In this document: piece after piece, positions 20,299-37,100 of the stretch
Layout: each line of letters begins with the position of its first letter
Position numbering within the stretch: the stretch's first letter is position 1
Assembly: GCA_037447605.1 (NCBI GenBank)
Contig: CM074814.1
Span: 1,153,654 to 1,203,827 of the forward strand
DNA: 50,174 nt
Origin: Zygnema circumcarinatum
Taxonomy: Eukaryota > Streptophyta > Zygnematophyceae > Zygnematales > Zygnemataceae
Reading direction: 5' to 3'
Program-made: the position numbers and the translations under genes
Notes under the pieces: model-generated
What the model saw: the letters and a program-made list of their open reading frames with translations, nothing else
Told to the model about the DNA's origin: nothing
The model's database searches: none

Positions 20299-23268
20299 AT
20301 GAGTTTCTTCCAGGGATCCATGAGCAGGTTTCCGGTAAGATTTTCCTCATGAATTTACTGAAGCAATGCCCTTTATTTCCTACATTTTGTCGTTCTTATA
20401 GCGAATTATTTCATAAACTGCAGAGTCATGCAATTCCGAACATGGCAGGTCCCAGATTTTTGAGGGAGGCAATCATTCCGAGACTTATTTCTGTGCTTGT
20501 TTGTGCTTGAATCACTTCAAATGCAGACTCGATGGCGCAGAAGTGTGCACACTGCATCAACAGATCAGCTTCGTCAGTCGTTTGCACATTGCATGGAGCA
20601 AGTCCGGTGCCATTTTTTTTGCGCCCTGCTTTTGTTAAAACCTATTTTTTCTTCTCTAACAACTACATGGATGCTGTCCACTCGAAATTCACTATTGTTG
20701 CAGCATTGCAAAGAGATATAACAATTGGACGAAAGCTAAATAAGCCTCATAGTCGTTGCCCGCTTGCAGTCGACACGACTATGAGCATTATGTTTGTGCC
20801 CTGCATTTGAAGGGTCGGCAAAAAGCTGCTGTGTTCGCACTGCGTGCCTTCAATGTGGAGACAGCCATGGTGAGTACCCGAGAGCTGAGGCATCCCTTCT
20901 ACTTGATAGCTCTGGCTTGAGCTGCTGCTGATCGCGGGAAAGAGGTGCCAACTGCTGTCGTCGCATTGTTGTGTGGAAGTTTTGAACCTCAATATTATGG
21001 GTCGCAGGTAAGCGATAAGACCCGAGAACCGCATCTCAGTCTCATGCGCCTCGTCTGGTGGAGAGACGCTATTGATGGTCTTTTCAAGGTTGGTTCCCAC
21101 TTTCTCCGAGGTATGCACCGATGCGATTGTGCAAAGCGAACGTGGAATGCAATTCTTATATTTGCCGATTTGCTGATTGTTTTAGTTGGTAATGAAACGT
21201 TTCAAGATTGATCCATAGGCTGTTGCATTATTCAACTGCTTATCGTTGCCGTTTGATTCAATCAGAGAATTAGTCATTCAAGAAAACAATGACCACCTTA
21301 TTTAAATAAAGAGGTTTGAGTTTTGACTCTCGTTTTGTAGCCAACTGTTCCTTTTTTTTAAAGCCTTCCAAGCTGATGCTTTCCACTTTAGGCCAAGAGC
21401 AGGGAAGATAATTGTGAATCAGAATTACTATCAAGATGGCCCTAGATTGCGGCATAGCGCTATGGACCTACTGGTGTGGAGGGATGCTGATGCAAACAAG
21501 GGGTTTTGAGGATATGAAAAGAAATTTGTTGAACAAGTTGAGAAAAGGACTGGCTGAGGGGCTTGATAGGGCCACGCATTGGACCATCCTGTTTTGCAAG
21601 CTCTGCAAGCAGTAATTGGGGAAGTTCAACTAAGTAGGAGGTGGTTTGCACGACTGCTGGAAGCCCGTGTAAGTTTTCTTATATTTTGAGATTCAGAGGT
21701 TATTTGCTCAACTGCTGCCTCAATTTGCTGGCAATAACGATTTGATCATTGCAATTATGTCATTGAGTCTACTTTAGTCCTTGTAAGTTCCAAACAACCC
21801 GAGAAGCTATCGAACAAGTCAAACTAATTGTCCTCAAGCTGCAAATTATCCATTAATATTGTTCCACATGCTTGTTGAGACAAATGTTGTCTGCTGTTGT
21901 TGCAGATGGAAGACTTAGAGCGGGAAACCCCTCCACCGACTTTGGATGCATTAGAGGCGTGAGCATTTTCCTCTGACTATTGGACCTTGTATTACTTAGA
22001 AACGAGATATCTGTGTGAAGGTGACGTGTTCTTCAGTGTTCTGAGAAGAAGCTACTTTGCTTTTCTTCCTGGAAACGATTACTCAACGTGACCCTTACGG
22101 AAAGTGCATGTTTGGCAGCTTGCAGATATGCTGAAAGCACGGCGTCGGCACTGCTGTACCTTAGCTTGGAGGCAGCAGGAGTGCGAAATGTTGCAGCTGA
22201 CCATGCTGCCTCACATATAGGTGAGAATGTATACCTGTCATCTAATCGTGTCATGAAGGCTGCTGCAAGATTTGTGGACAACTGTGCATACAAGATATAC
22301 TGTTGTATTGCTTCTCATGCAAGGTAGGAACGAAGCAGGACCTCCGGAAACCTGACAAATAAGTTCATCCATATGCCAGGCAAAGCGGAGGGCCTGTCAT
22401 TGCTCCTTCGCGGCACATTGCATCATCTGCATCAGCGGCGTTCCTATCTTCCACTCGATATCACTGCAAAGGTGGTGCTTTTCTATTCTAGCATGGGCTA
22501 CCCTCGCTTTGAGGCTAGGCTTAAGCCGCTCTCCAGCTTCCATTTTCTGTCAGTTTTTGGTTTTCGATTTTGGTGCTGACGGTTGCTGGAAGCTTCTGCC
22601 AGTGAATACCTCACCGATGTCCGTACATTGGATCTGCTATGGCAGCATGGAGTGGTGCAGGAGGATTTGTATTCAGGGCGGGGCAGTGATGGGCTTCCAG
22701 ATGCTGTGCTCGAGGTAAGTTACGATAACCGTGGAAGAAATTTCAAGCATTGGAAGGGTATGGAGGAAAGCAGTACAATACTGCTGCATTGCCATCTTTC
22801 AGTTTCTCTATTATAAAGCTTTCGCTTTTTCCTTTTCTGTGTTTTGCCATCAAAGAGAAGCTCCCTGTCTGACCTCCTTTAAACGTTTGATTGCCATGCA
22901 GGTGGCGAGTGCAGCGGAAGCGCACCTAAGGACAGCTCAAGCCCTTCGACCTTCAGTGCCTTCTGAAGCTCTGCGGACTCTTTTGCCCTCTGTAAGCTCT
23001 CACACCTTAAAGAGGAGCCCCATGCCAAGAAATTGGAGGGGATCAAGGAAGGGGAATCACAGAGAGGTTCCATTGTGAATATGAGGATGCAAGTAACTTA
23101 AAATATGAGGATCTCCGGCTGCAGGTACCTGCAGGGCTCTATCTGAAGGCACTTGAGAGGCAGAACTTTGATGTGTTGGACCCTCAGCTCCACCGCGGAG
23201 TGTGCGGAGTCACCCCCCTCTGGCTGCAGTATCAGGTGGCCGTTAATGCCCTGAGCCAAAAGTTTTAA
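20299..23268 (+). CDS. NDUFAF6: NDUFAF6-like complex I assembly factor (squalene/phytoene synthase fold)
   Basis: Mitochondrial protein required for assembly of respiratory complex I, with the isoprenyl synthase fold but not known as an enzyme. Eleven exons join in phase: 20299-20334, 20527-20606, 20770-20869, 21008-21088, 21570-21668, 21906-21958, 22126-22220, 22380-22471, 22646-22714, 22902-22991, 23125-23268, giving 312 residues. Family landmarks are HDYEHYVCALHL, VFALRAFNVETAM, SLMRLVWWRDAID, SALLYLSLEAAGVRNVAADH, AASHIGKAEGLSLLLRGT and RRSYLPLDITAKHG, and the C-terminal FDVLDPQL...PLWLQYQ. The N terminus MSFFQGSMSRFPTRWRRSVH is rich in Arg and Ser without acids, as in mitochondrial presequences. 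The 12-codon first exon is the least certain part, though it has a good GTAAGA donor and correct phase. Confidence 0.9.
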
Positions 23269-24310
23269 AGGTTTTTGGGAAAGGCGGGGGAGGATTTGGA
23301 AGGAGGCGGCTCAGCGCTGCGCTATGAGGGGCACACCATTTGGAGCACAAATGGACATTTGAATGCAGTTATAAACTGGTGAACGGTGCTTAGAATGCTA
23401 TTTGCTCTTTCCATGCCGCTCCTGCACTGCGCTTTAGGAAGGAATGCCACGTTGTCGAACTCCAATGACCAAATTTTTGAATTGAACTAACAATGTGTAC
23501 TCTTTCCTGGGTGACGTTTGAACCTTTGATGCATTGGAAATGGCACAAACCACATACTCGTCAAGTAGCATAGATACGTTCAGGTCGGACTGCAAGTTGT
23601 CTGAAGGCTGTTGCAGAACATCGTAGCCCTTTCAATCACTTGCCTTCCACTTGGGGAAATCTCACAGAACGGTACATGGTGGCAGGGGGGACTCCTAAGG
23701 GCAAATTTTGAGGGGATTTGAGACGGCTGAAGACCGGAGGGTTTACTTTGCGGTACTTGGTACTACCTAATCATGCAGGGCCACGTGAAAAAAAAGACAA
23801 TTCTGGACGTCGAACGTTACATATTAATAAATGGATGACTGCGATGAAAGGCCATCAGGCTGCAAAGGGATTACAATGGCTTGGCAAGCAACCTCCTGTA
23901 CAGGAAGACTCTCTCTATGCTGACCACTGTCCAGCAGACTGCACAAGGAATGAAACTCTGCGCATCACAAGGAAAGTAGCCACCAAGCCAGAGAAAGCTG
24001 ACTCAGCAAAGCTTTGCTTTTCCTTTTCAAAAAGGGCAAATGAGCCTCTTGACAAGAAGTGCATTGGGGCACTTGAAGCTTCACCATTTCTCTGGCGAGT
24101 GCCACTCTTCCTGCAGCTGAAGCTATACCCGCGCTGCTACTCTCCTCTGTCCCACCAAGAAACCAAAAAGAGGGATCCACTGGACCTGGTAGGCATCCTG
24201 CAAGATTTCCTCACCCTAACCTTTTTGCCAGGTCCATATTGTCCCCTTGTCGAAGTAAGAAGTAAGTTTTATTCCACAGATTTCCGTATTAGCGTACTAG
24301 AAGAAGCGCC
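23269..24310. other. 3' intergenic region between convergent genes
   Basis: NDUFAF6 and IPMDH converge here, so both 3' untranslated regions lie in this kilobase. A + strand frame stays open from about 23718 into the antisense of IPMDH exons 11 and 10. It begins at TTG, has no recognisable motif and runs antisense to coding sequence, so I do not call it. Confidence 0.5.
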
Positions 24311-27938
<3,628 letters not shown>

Positions 27939-28026
27939 GGCTTCCAGTGCCGTTCGCTTCCTGCGAGAGAGGCGAGCTGGAGGAGAAGGGCCAGCGACGA
28001 AATACTTTCCTTTATCAAAGGCGGCT

Positions 28027-28063
<37 letters not shown>

Positions 28064-28769
28064 CTAAGCCCTACCTGGGTGTGGAAGGCGGGAGGCCCCA
28101 CATTGGCGGCTCTGCACATGTGACAGTTTAACGCTTTGCGTGGCGGTGGATTACTGTTAACAACGACAAGGAACGACTGAGGACGACAACCCGTTCAGTT
28201 AAAAAATGTTCCTAACAAAAAAATAGCAGCTCTAAAACAGCCACTCTCAGGCCGCCATGTAAGCAAGATAATACACGTGTCAGATATTAATTGGCTTAAT
28301 AAAACCACGCCAACATGGAAACGCCGCCCGATCCGGTTGCGGCGCCGCCAAATGCGTGCCTGAAACAAGCTTGTGTACGGATTATTCGTACAATATCGGT
28401 ACGGTACCGTATCAATGGTACGACATTGTACGGATTTGAGTGAAAAATGCGGCGACACGCCCGTTTGGAGCCCCTCCGCCTCCTGAGCCGCCTGGCCGGC
28501 CATATATATATATAGGTACAGAGATATATAGAGAGATATATATCTATGCATATGTGTGTGTTTATGCGGACATATATCTGCTGTAACAAAGGTGACGTTT
28601 TAAGGAAGCATCGGGTGACATATTGCCACGTTTTACAAAACTTTTCAAAAGTGGATGATAGAGTAGAAGTTTAAGAAGATTGCACAGGTGCTTATCGTCA
28701 TCTTTATTTTTCTTTAACGGGTGGAGGAAGCTGAGCATATCTTAGGGCTGCTAGGGCGTTTAAGGCGAG
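27939..28769. promoter_or_regulatory. Shared 5' region of IPMDH and acetylornithine aminotransferase genes
   Basis: 831 bases between divergent start codons. It holds a 29-base poly(T) run, a CACGTG G-box at 28274-28279, a cluster of GTAC-containing palindromic sites at about 28370-28435 (including GGTACGGTACC) and an AT/GATATA microsatellite at about 28501-28570. Two amino-acid-synthesis genes sharing one region makes joint control possible, but this is inference. Confidence 0.5.
28031..28059. repeat. Poly(T) tract of 29 bases followed by telobox-like AACCCTAA
   Basis: A homopolymer of T on the + strand, just upstream of the IPMDH start codon, is followed at once by AACCCTAAGCCCTA. Such A/T runs and telobox-like sites are common in plant 5' regions; the run could also be a retroposed poly(A) tail. 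Confidence 0.9.
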
Positions 28770-30532
28770 ATGGAGGTGGTTGGCAGCGCAAGCCTGAAGT
28801 CGCTCTTCCTGCATGGAAGCAGCAACGGCAGCGTCGAGCAGCTCGCGTTGAGTAGAGGTCTCCCTGGCTGCTCGATTGCCTCAAGCGGCTTCAAGCGAGG
28901 CGCAGGGCAGCATTTAGGCTTGAAAATTGCGGCAGCAGCAGCTGCTGATGGAGGAGAAGTAAGCGTGCAAGAAAGAACATCTTCGGATTCCGCTGCTTCT
29001 GTGTTGAACGGAAGCAAGTTGAATGGTAACGGCAATGGAAAGGCCGCGGCAAGCAGCAGCAGCAGCTCGTTAAGCACAGAGGAAGTCATCGCTTTGGAGA
29101 GTGAGCTTTTTGTGCACACGTATGCGCGAGCTCCGGTCGTTTTTGTCCGAGGAGAGGGCAGCAGACTGTATGATGTGGAGGGGAAGGAATACATTGATAT
29201 GGCCGGCGGCATTGCAGTCAATTCTCTTGGACATGCGGACCCTGCCTGGGTAGAGGCAGTCGCTCAGCAAGCTGGTGCTCTGGCTCACGTCAGCAATCTC
29301 TACCACACTATCCCGCAGGTCCTTCTTGCTCAGCGGCTCATTCAAAGCTGTTTTGCAGACCGCATCTTTTTTGCAAATTCTGGAACGGAAGCGAACGAGG
29401 CGGCAATCAAGTTCTCTCGGAAGTACCAGAGAGTGCAGGCAGCTGCCAATGGTGGAGAGTCGCCAGCTACTGAGTTCGTCTCATTCAGCAACTGCTTCCA
29501 CGGCCGCACAATGGGAGCCTTGGCTCTCACATACAAGGAGCAGTACCGGGCGCCCTTCGAGCCAGTCATGCAGGGAGTCTCCTTTGCGACTTATGGAGAC
29601 CTGGAATCTGCGGCAGCTGTAATAAAGAAGGGTCGAACAGCGGCTGTTTTTGTAGAACCAGTGCAGGGAGAGGGAGGGGTTTTCCCAGCTGCGCAGGCCT
29701 TTTTGGAGGGACTCAGGAAGCTGTGTGATGAGGCCGGTGCTTTGTTGGTTTATGACGAGGTAGGCATGCAACCACTCATTCATCGGCTTAATCCCCTCCT
29801 TTCTTGAGTGTTTTGACCAGTTGTGAGAGTCCTGGAAGGCATAGAGAGTAGCTGGAGGGGCGTGTTTGGCAAAGGGAATTCATTTGGGGGCAGGAGCCGT
29901 CTCTTGGTCTGAGTCACAAGTCTTCTGATAAGAGTTAATTAAACTCGTTCCAATGTTGTATACTTTACGCTTCTGAATCTCCTCGTTTCGGCCTTTCCAT
30001 TGTGCAGGTGCAGTGCGGTTTAGGGCGCACAGGTTACCTCTTTGCCCACGAAGCCTATGGGGTAAAGCCGGACATAATGACCCTGGCAAAGCCTTTAGCA
30101 GGAGGCCTCCCAATCGGAGCAGTTCTTTTGACTCAAGCAGTCGCGGATGCCATTAAACCCGGAGATCACGGCAGCACATTTGCAGGTGGACCTTTGGTGT
30201 GTCACGCCGCTCTCGCAACTTTGGACCGCATTCAGTCTCCTGGTTTTCTAGAGAGCGTTGTGGCGAAGGGGGAGTATCTCCGCCAGTCCCTGAGAAATGC
30301 TTTCAGTGGGAATCCCCATGTGAAGGAAGTTCGGGGCTCGGGACTCCTTGTGGGAGTGCAGTTGGACGTTTCAGCCGGTCCGTGGGTGGATGCAGCAAGG
30401 GAGAAGGGCGTGCTGGCCATCACTGCAGGCAAGGGGGACGTGCTCCGCCTGGCGCCCCCTCTCATCATCACAGAAGAGGAGATAGATTTAGCGGTGAAAA
30501 GGCTGGCAGCGAGCATTTCTGTTGTGAGCTGA
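28770..30532 (+). CDS. WIN1: Acetylornithine aminotransferase, plastid type
   Basis: Class III PLP aminotransferase converting N-acetylglutamate semialdehyde to N2-acetylornithine in arginine synthesis. Two exons: 28770-29759 and 30008-30532, joined in phase 0 at [13 protein letters not shown], giving 504 residues against about 457 in Arabidopsis. Residues 1 to about 105 form a long transit and linker segment with Ala, Ser and Asn runs. Catalytic landmarks are [59 protein letters not shown] and [15 protein letters not shown]. The PLP lysine is about residue 358 in [14 protein letters not shown], and [17 protein letters not shown] follows. The single late intron contrasts with the many introns of its neighbours. 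Confidence 0.96.
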
Positions 30533-31175
30533 TTGCCTTTTTTCTCCCTTTAGGCTTATGCTCTTAGCGTGGGTATCGGTGGGAGCTTCCGGGTAGCTGA
30601 TGGGAGCTGAGTTCCCGATGAGGCAGGAACTTGGGAGTGAAGGTGGAAGCTCCTGGAGTGTCTCCTTCGTGGATAGACGAAAGTCGTCTGTCTGTATATG
30701 TGTGATCTATCCTCTCATCAATTTTGATGACGAATGTAAAGAAGAGTTGTGTTTTCAGTATCCCTGAGTGTGAGCAAATATGCCATCTGCTAGTAGACAA
30801 AATCTCCTGCTGGCGGTGAAACCTCAGGTGCTTGAACGCCATCTGGAAAGGTCCATGGCCTGTCAATGAGCCGTTTGGTCCTCTGTATGTAACAGTGTCA
30901 GAGGACAGCTTGAACTGGTTTCTGTACAGCAGTGTCGCATGTTTGCCCTCTTTTTTCAGTGAATTCTCAACACACGTCCTCTCCATTTACCAAAAATATT
31001 CAGAAGGGAGCAAAAATGATCTTATTACTTGTTGATTGTCTAACAACAAGAAAATTGCAGCAAGCTCACAGGCTCCTAGAAATAAAGCAAAAACGAATGC
31101 GGAAAAGAATGAAATGCTATGCCTTATATCAAAAAGAGAAGAGAAGAGTGGAACTGCCTGCAGCTGGCAGAGGGT
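30533..31175. other. 3' region between acetylornithine aminotransferase and MRE11
   Basis: Convergent 3' flank. I could not fit further exons of either gene. A minus-strand open frame at 30986-30564 has no recognised motif. The true MRE11 3' end may extend into this stretch if the proposed last exon is wrong. Confidence 0.45.
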
Positions 31176-34100
31176 TTACTTGCGCAAAGAGCCCCATTTC
31201 CTTCCTCCCTGCAGCATGCCATTTGCGTAACCCGGAAGTGTCCATCAATTTCTAAGCTTTCACAAATGTAGTCAGACAAGTTGTCAGCTGGCCCTGATCG
31301 CATGAGCAGGTATTGAGCTACACCTAGTTTTTCGCCCACATAAGCAAAGGTCATTTTTTCAAACATTATCCCAAACCCAGCGCCGTACATGATCTGATGA
31401 ATGCTTCTGAATGCACATTCACTGAACATAAAAAGCAGCCTCACCTGAGATGCTCGCCGTGGGCTTTGTGAAGTGGTTCCTGATAGCACTCCTCCTTCAC
31501 TCAAATTCCGCAGCTCTACAGGATCCTCCTCGTCGTCCTCCACTATCCTGCGAGGCCTCAGTGGGAGAGAGCTTCCTGTCCTGCCCCTCTTGGGAGCCCC
31601 TCCTCGAGAGCCTCTTGCAGGGGCTGCTCTTTTTCCACGTGCACGCCCACTTGTCGGCCGGAGAGATTCCTGAAAAAGGTCAATCTTACTTTGTTAGATT
31701 TGAGGGTCGTGGGGACGAGGATGCATCAATAGAACGGTTTTGAAGGACCAGCTACGCATGGACGAGAGAGAGGTTTATAGCAGGAAACTCTGGGATTACT
31801 TCTTCACTCTGCTCTGCTGCAAGAGCTGCCTCTATTTCCAGTTCATCTGCAGCATCGTCATCACTCTCAGACGCGATATCCTCCACTCCAGCATCCCTCA
31901 ACATGGATACAGCTGCAGCAGCAGCTGCCCTGTAATCACGTCAATCCAGGAACTGCCTGTTAGTGGTTGTAACATCCTCAACCAGTCTCCCTGCAAAAGG
32001 TGTCGACCCCAGCGACTGTTATATTGATGTATGCTTCCATGCCCATTAACAGTCGATCATGTACTTAGCGACCAGCTACTCCCCCTATCACGGCTTGATC
32101 TCACAACACAAACAACTGACCCACTAAGCAACAACAAGTCCCGTAATAACAAATCAAGTTGGACGATCTGTTCCTCGTCCTAATAAAATATTGTGGATTG
32201 CCACTATACCTTGGGGCTGGGCGTTCTCGCGGCTGAAGGATTAGGGTAGACTGCTTCATTGTCTTTGGGGGAGGCAGCCCTCGTCCTCGACTTCTACCCC
32301 GTCCTCTTGTAGCGGTAACTTCTGAACTTTGCCTCCGGCTGTTCTTGTGCGTGCTTCCTCCCAATGGGGCACCTCCCCAATCAGGGCCTTCAAATTCCAT
32401 GGCTTCATTATCCTCACGAGCTCCCATCACTCCCTCCGATTCAGCTCTCTTGCCATTCACAGCTTCTCCAATACTAGCCTGCAAAGAAGCAATCACCAAG
32501 TAGCCACGATCCTTATTATGTTATTCCCTTTTTGCGTCCTAATCTCGTAATATTCAATGTTTTACATTCGGCTATCGTCTCCTCAACCACTTCAGTTTTT
32601 CCGGAAGGGAGGCCACATTATGCGGTCACATAGGAGAGTGAATATGGGTAGCCTGTGAGCCAGCCCTTCTGCTGTACTCCTTGGAATAAACTCCTTGTTA
32701 GGTGTATCAAGACATGGAAAATGCCAACAGTTAATGTAAATGTATGACATGATGAATGATAAATGGATAACGTATGAGGGGCTGCCACCTGGTGAACGCT
32801 TGTACGGCCTGATGAAGGCTCAGCCCTCTCTCCTCCTCCCTGACTTGGCCCTAAAGCAGAAGCATCACCCACTCGAGTTACAGTCTCGGCCTCCCGATGC
32901 TGCATACAGTTTAATCACAGAATAGGACAATGGTCATTGGATAGCTCCAATGCACCGATTTTTTCTGATATCTTCCTTTCAAAGTTAAGCTAGAAGCCTG
33001 TCAGTCTAATTTCTAAGCTATTTCTGGCAGGTAACCTTGAGAAAGAACACAATCTTCACAAGAAAAAAACTAGCAGTGAAGCACACACATGCCATGCCCG
33101 TGTTTATTGACCTATGCATACAACATTCTGGCAATATCCGTCAGAGTGGCATAACACAGAAACACGATTGCTTTGAAAAGAACGATGTGTGGGGTTTGTC
33201 TATACATGCAACAAGGGAAGGAAGACAAATTTTTAGCCCGCCTCATGGCAAGGCCTTGATATATGCATGTATGTAACGACAAACAACCCACTTAGACACA
33301 CCAATAATCAGCATACAAGTCAGTCCAAAAAACGAACCTGCATTATACGGCTGAGTTTCTGTGCCAGAACGCCTTCTTCCCGGATGGACCCCACGTCAGC
33401 TTCTTGAGCCAACTTGGACTGCAACAACCCTCACCAACCCCCTTTAATAAAGTACCTGCTATCAGTCCAATATTAGCCCATGTCTTGAGAACAAAGATTG
33501 TTGCGGAAACGAAAGGATGTAGAGAATCACAGACAGTTAATGAGACATGGAATGGCACCTGTGTATCGTTCAGGTTGGCCTTCACACAGGAATGGAAAGC
33601 CTGCTTATCGTCTTTGCTCACAAACTGATGTAGTGCCAATCCCAATTCCGTCACTGGCAATATCTCCATGCTCTGCAACAAACCATCATATATCCTCTGA
33701 CCTGAGGAGGGAGCGGGGGTGTGCTATTACTACAAAGTAGCTCTAAAACCTTTTCATAAAAACACGCAAAACAAGCGGAAATACAATAATTTGGCTCTCC
33801 TTGCTTGACTATAGCTTTACCAGGTTGCTCTCGTTCACAAGGGCTTCAATGCTTTGCTGGTTCAATTCCTCCGGCCGCATCACCTCCGCCTCTGTTCCAT
33901 CTGCAGCCTCTTCCAGTCCACTTTACTTGAGCAATGTTGTCACCTGAGTTTATACTATGCTGAAAGCCGCCCTGAGCAACTTCACATCGAAAGCAATCAT
34001 AACGACATAAGAAACACCTTACATGGACTACAGTCTGGACAAAGATCGCCGATAACGTTGTAACACGCAATAGTTCCAATGAGCTTTTACCTCTTTCTCC

Positions 34101-37100
34101 GATTGTCCGCTTCTTTGGGGCCTTCGTGAAGAGCAAAATGTCGTGCGGATTTGCCACCTGCCATGCAATGGTGCCCCCTCCTATAAGCTACAGCAGTTAA
34201 ACCAAAGCTACATCGACCATGCACATGCATGCAGCATAAACTTTGCCACGTGTAGGTCAAAAGTAGCACTCACCTTTCCGACAAACTTCTGCCCAAAGCG
34301 CTGCGGATTCACAGTGGTGAAACCTGTATAATCCACCTGAAAGCCCAAAGTAAGGCATTAAACCTTCATATATAAAGATAAGACACATAGAAGCAGTTGA
34401 ACAGTCCAATTCCCAACAAACTCACCCGAAGCCGAATCAATGGCAACATGGGTTCTTGCGAGGAAGCCCTTTGTTTTGTTGATTGATCGATCAATCTTTG
34501 CACCTGAAGCATCCGCAAAAAAACTATCAGGCTTTGAAAGTGGGCTCTTACACGAGAGAAATTGGGGCTAGTCATGGGCCACAACAATATGAAAGAAAAA
34601 CGACAACCGGTCACCTCTTAGTTGAGATTTTCTCAGCTGCCAAAGTAAGGAAGAGCGAAGAAAGGGGATCGAGTCAAACCTGGTCATCAAGAAACTTATG
34701 GACAGCAGCCTGATCATTGGGGTCTAAATCTGTCTCATCTTTCAGTGAAACCTGTCCACCAGCAAGCCATTTTGCTGTAATGCTCAGTATGTTGTTGTTT
34801 AGACAAAGAAAGAAAGAAGTATTGAAAAATATCAAATAGCAAGCAGAGCTCTGGTCAGACAGTACTACTCACATCGGCGAAAAGAAATGGTCGCACAGAA
34901 TTGAGGGGAATTTTGGTTGGTCTGTACTGATTACCCTGCGACCGTAACAAAGCAGGAACTTCAGAAACCAGTAACGTACAAAAGACTATTTGAAGTCTGT
35001 CATTGGAAACAGATATGTATTTATCTGCAACTATAGCAATAACTTCTCAAGAACTATCAGATACAGTACCAATCAGATGCAAAGGCAAGTGCAGCAGAGA
35101 GGCAGACACTCCGTTCTAGTATCAAAACGTTTACTTTGATTCGATGTGCCTTCCTTCAGCATTAGCTTTAAAGGCAACCAGGCAGGAAGGTGCTCAAAAC
35201 AGGTAACATGTGGTTAACGGATTCGAAACACTGACAGACTTCCACCGACCACTATCGATAGCCATTTGAACGCCATTACCAAAGCTTAAAAATGCGTGCT
35301 TTCCACGGTGCCAGTGCATGCAGAAGGGTGTTTAGGGTTTTCAAAGCAGTTCGATCGATTCTCACCTTCACCTCCAGAAGCAGCACATGCTTCTGTTTTG
35401 CCTCCCCATCAATGAGCGATGTGGCTACAGATGAGCCCGGCTGAGTGACATGAAATCCCATCCCAGCCACCTCCTGCAACCCCCCATTTCTACTCGTGAG
35501 CAGCTGAAAAGAAAAATTCGGCACGTCAGGACTTAGATATAGGGCATCATCGTATGAAAAACCAGAAAGAAGAAAATGGAGATAAAGTAAGCCATGAAAG
35601 AGGGTAGAGAGAAGGCAAGGCAAGGTCAATTCTACAGGACTTGGCAGTTTCCGAAGTAGACTGGCGAACCACCTGCGGCTCAATTACGCACTCGTGCTCA
35701 TGTCCCCATATGACGAAGTCGAGAAAACGAGCCAGAAGGTGCTCGCTGATGGCATTTTTAGGGTTGCTCTTCACCCTGCAACATGACATAAACTTACAGC
35801 CCTGCTTCAGCTTCTTGGAATATCGACATACATACTTTAATCACCAGATAACCCCTGAAACAGTAGAGCATAAGGTTTTGGTGAGATGTTCAATGGTCTT
35901 TTCGGCTACAGTTCTAAAGCTAGACTTGACATATTGAAAATTTTCCTTGGGTTCGACCGAGTTTTGCCGTGCAAAATATGACAGGTAGGGATTGTTTACA
36001 ATGGATGTATCCATGTGTCAGGGAAGAAGGAGCTGCGGTAAGCGGCAGGATTGCAAAATTGATGTAATCTGATAAGTAACCTTGGTGCATTTCTAGCATA
36101 TGTGCAAGGTGAAAGTGTTCGCAAGATGCTCCTTTCAACTCAGGGTCGCTTTGCACTTAAAAAGTCAAGCTTCCTGGACAGGAGAGGTGGCTCTCTGCAT
36201 CTGATAATAGCCTCAGATGAAGGAACAAACAGAAGCAAATTCACGTCATCATATAGCTCCTTTAGTCGGGGCGTGACACTAAGGAGGTGAATATTTACCT
36301 ATTTTGGTGAAGTACAAAGATGTTGAACCAGTCAGATGGACTGCAATCCTCCTGAGCTGCTGGTCGCACCCACTGCACCGCATGTGGAGTCTGCTCCCAT
36401 CTCCTGAAGCATTCATCATTCACATTATCCTCTGCAAAACCTTACATTTCTGCTAGCCAGAGAAAGAGGATTGTACAGTTCTGGTGCAGAAGCTTACCTG
36501 GAACATGCGGTTCAGCCTCTCATCTCTGATGTTTCCAAGACCATACAACGCAAGCCTCGTAGAGCCCTGCAATTGCAGAAAGACGGAGAAGGAAATCTGT
36601 CAGTCCCATATGAGACTATTGCCCAATTCTAAGCCCCAACAAATACAAGGAAGGTGAAGGAATGGGGGAAAGGGGGGAGGGGGAGGGAGAGAGGGGGGAG
36701 ACGGATGGGAGAGTGGGGAAAGAAACAGATAAGGGAGGGCGCTTTATGACGGACACAATGAAGGAGAGGGCCTGCCTTGCGAAGAAGGATGGGATGCAGC
36801 GAAATTTGGCCCACGCCTGAACCAGCCAGAACTGATTTGCCGAAGTAGTTCACAAGGTTGCAAGATGCTAAAATGTCAATTGCAGATAGATTGTCCTGCA
36901 AGGATGCAACCCTTCAACTTTGTGTTATTTAAAATCTCGTGAATACTCTTCGCTCTTGCAAAACAGCTCACTGCCTTCACTGCTGCAATATCATCCCGTG
37001 CCAATCCTAAGGCTGATTCTCAGAAATAGGCGAACTGAGCTGTATGAGGAATAAGTTACGCAGCTTACCACTCCAGCAGGATCGTCATGATTTCCATGAA

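Noticed and set aside
28760-30000. IPMDH and acetylornithine aminotransferase as an operon-like metabolic cluster
   Set aside because: They are divergent, separately spliced nuclear genes in different pathways. Shared regulation is only a hypothesis.
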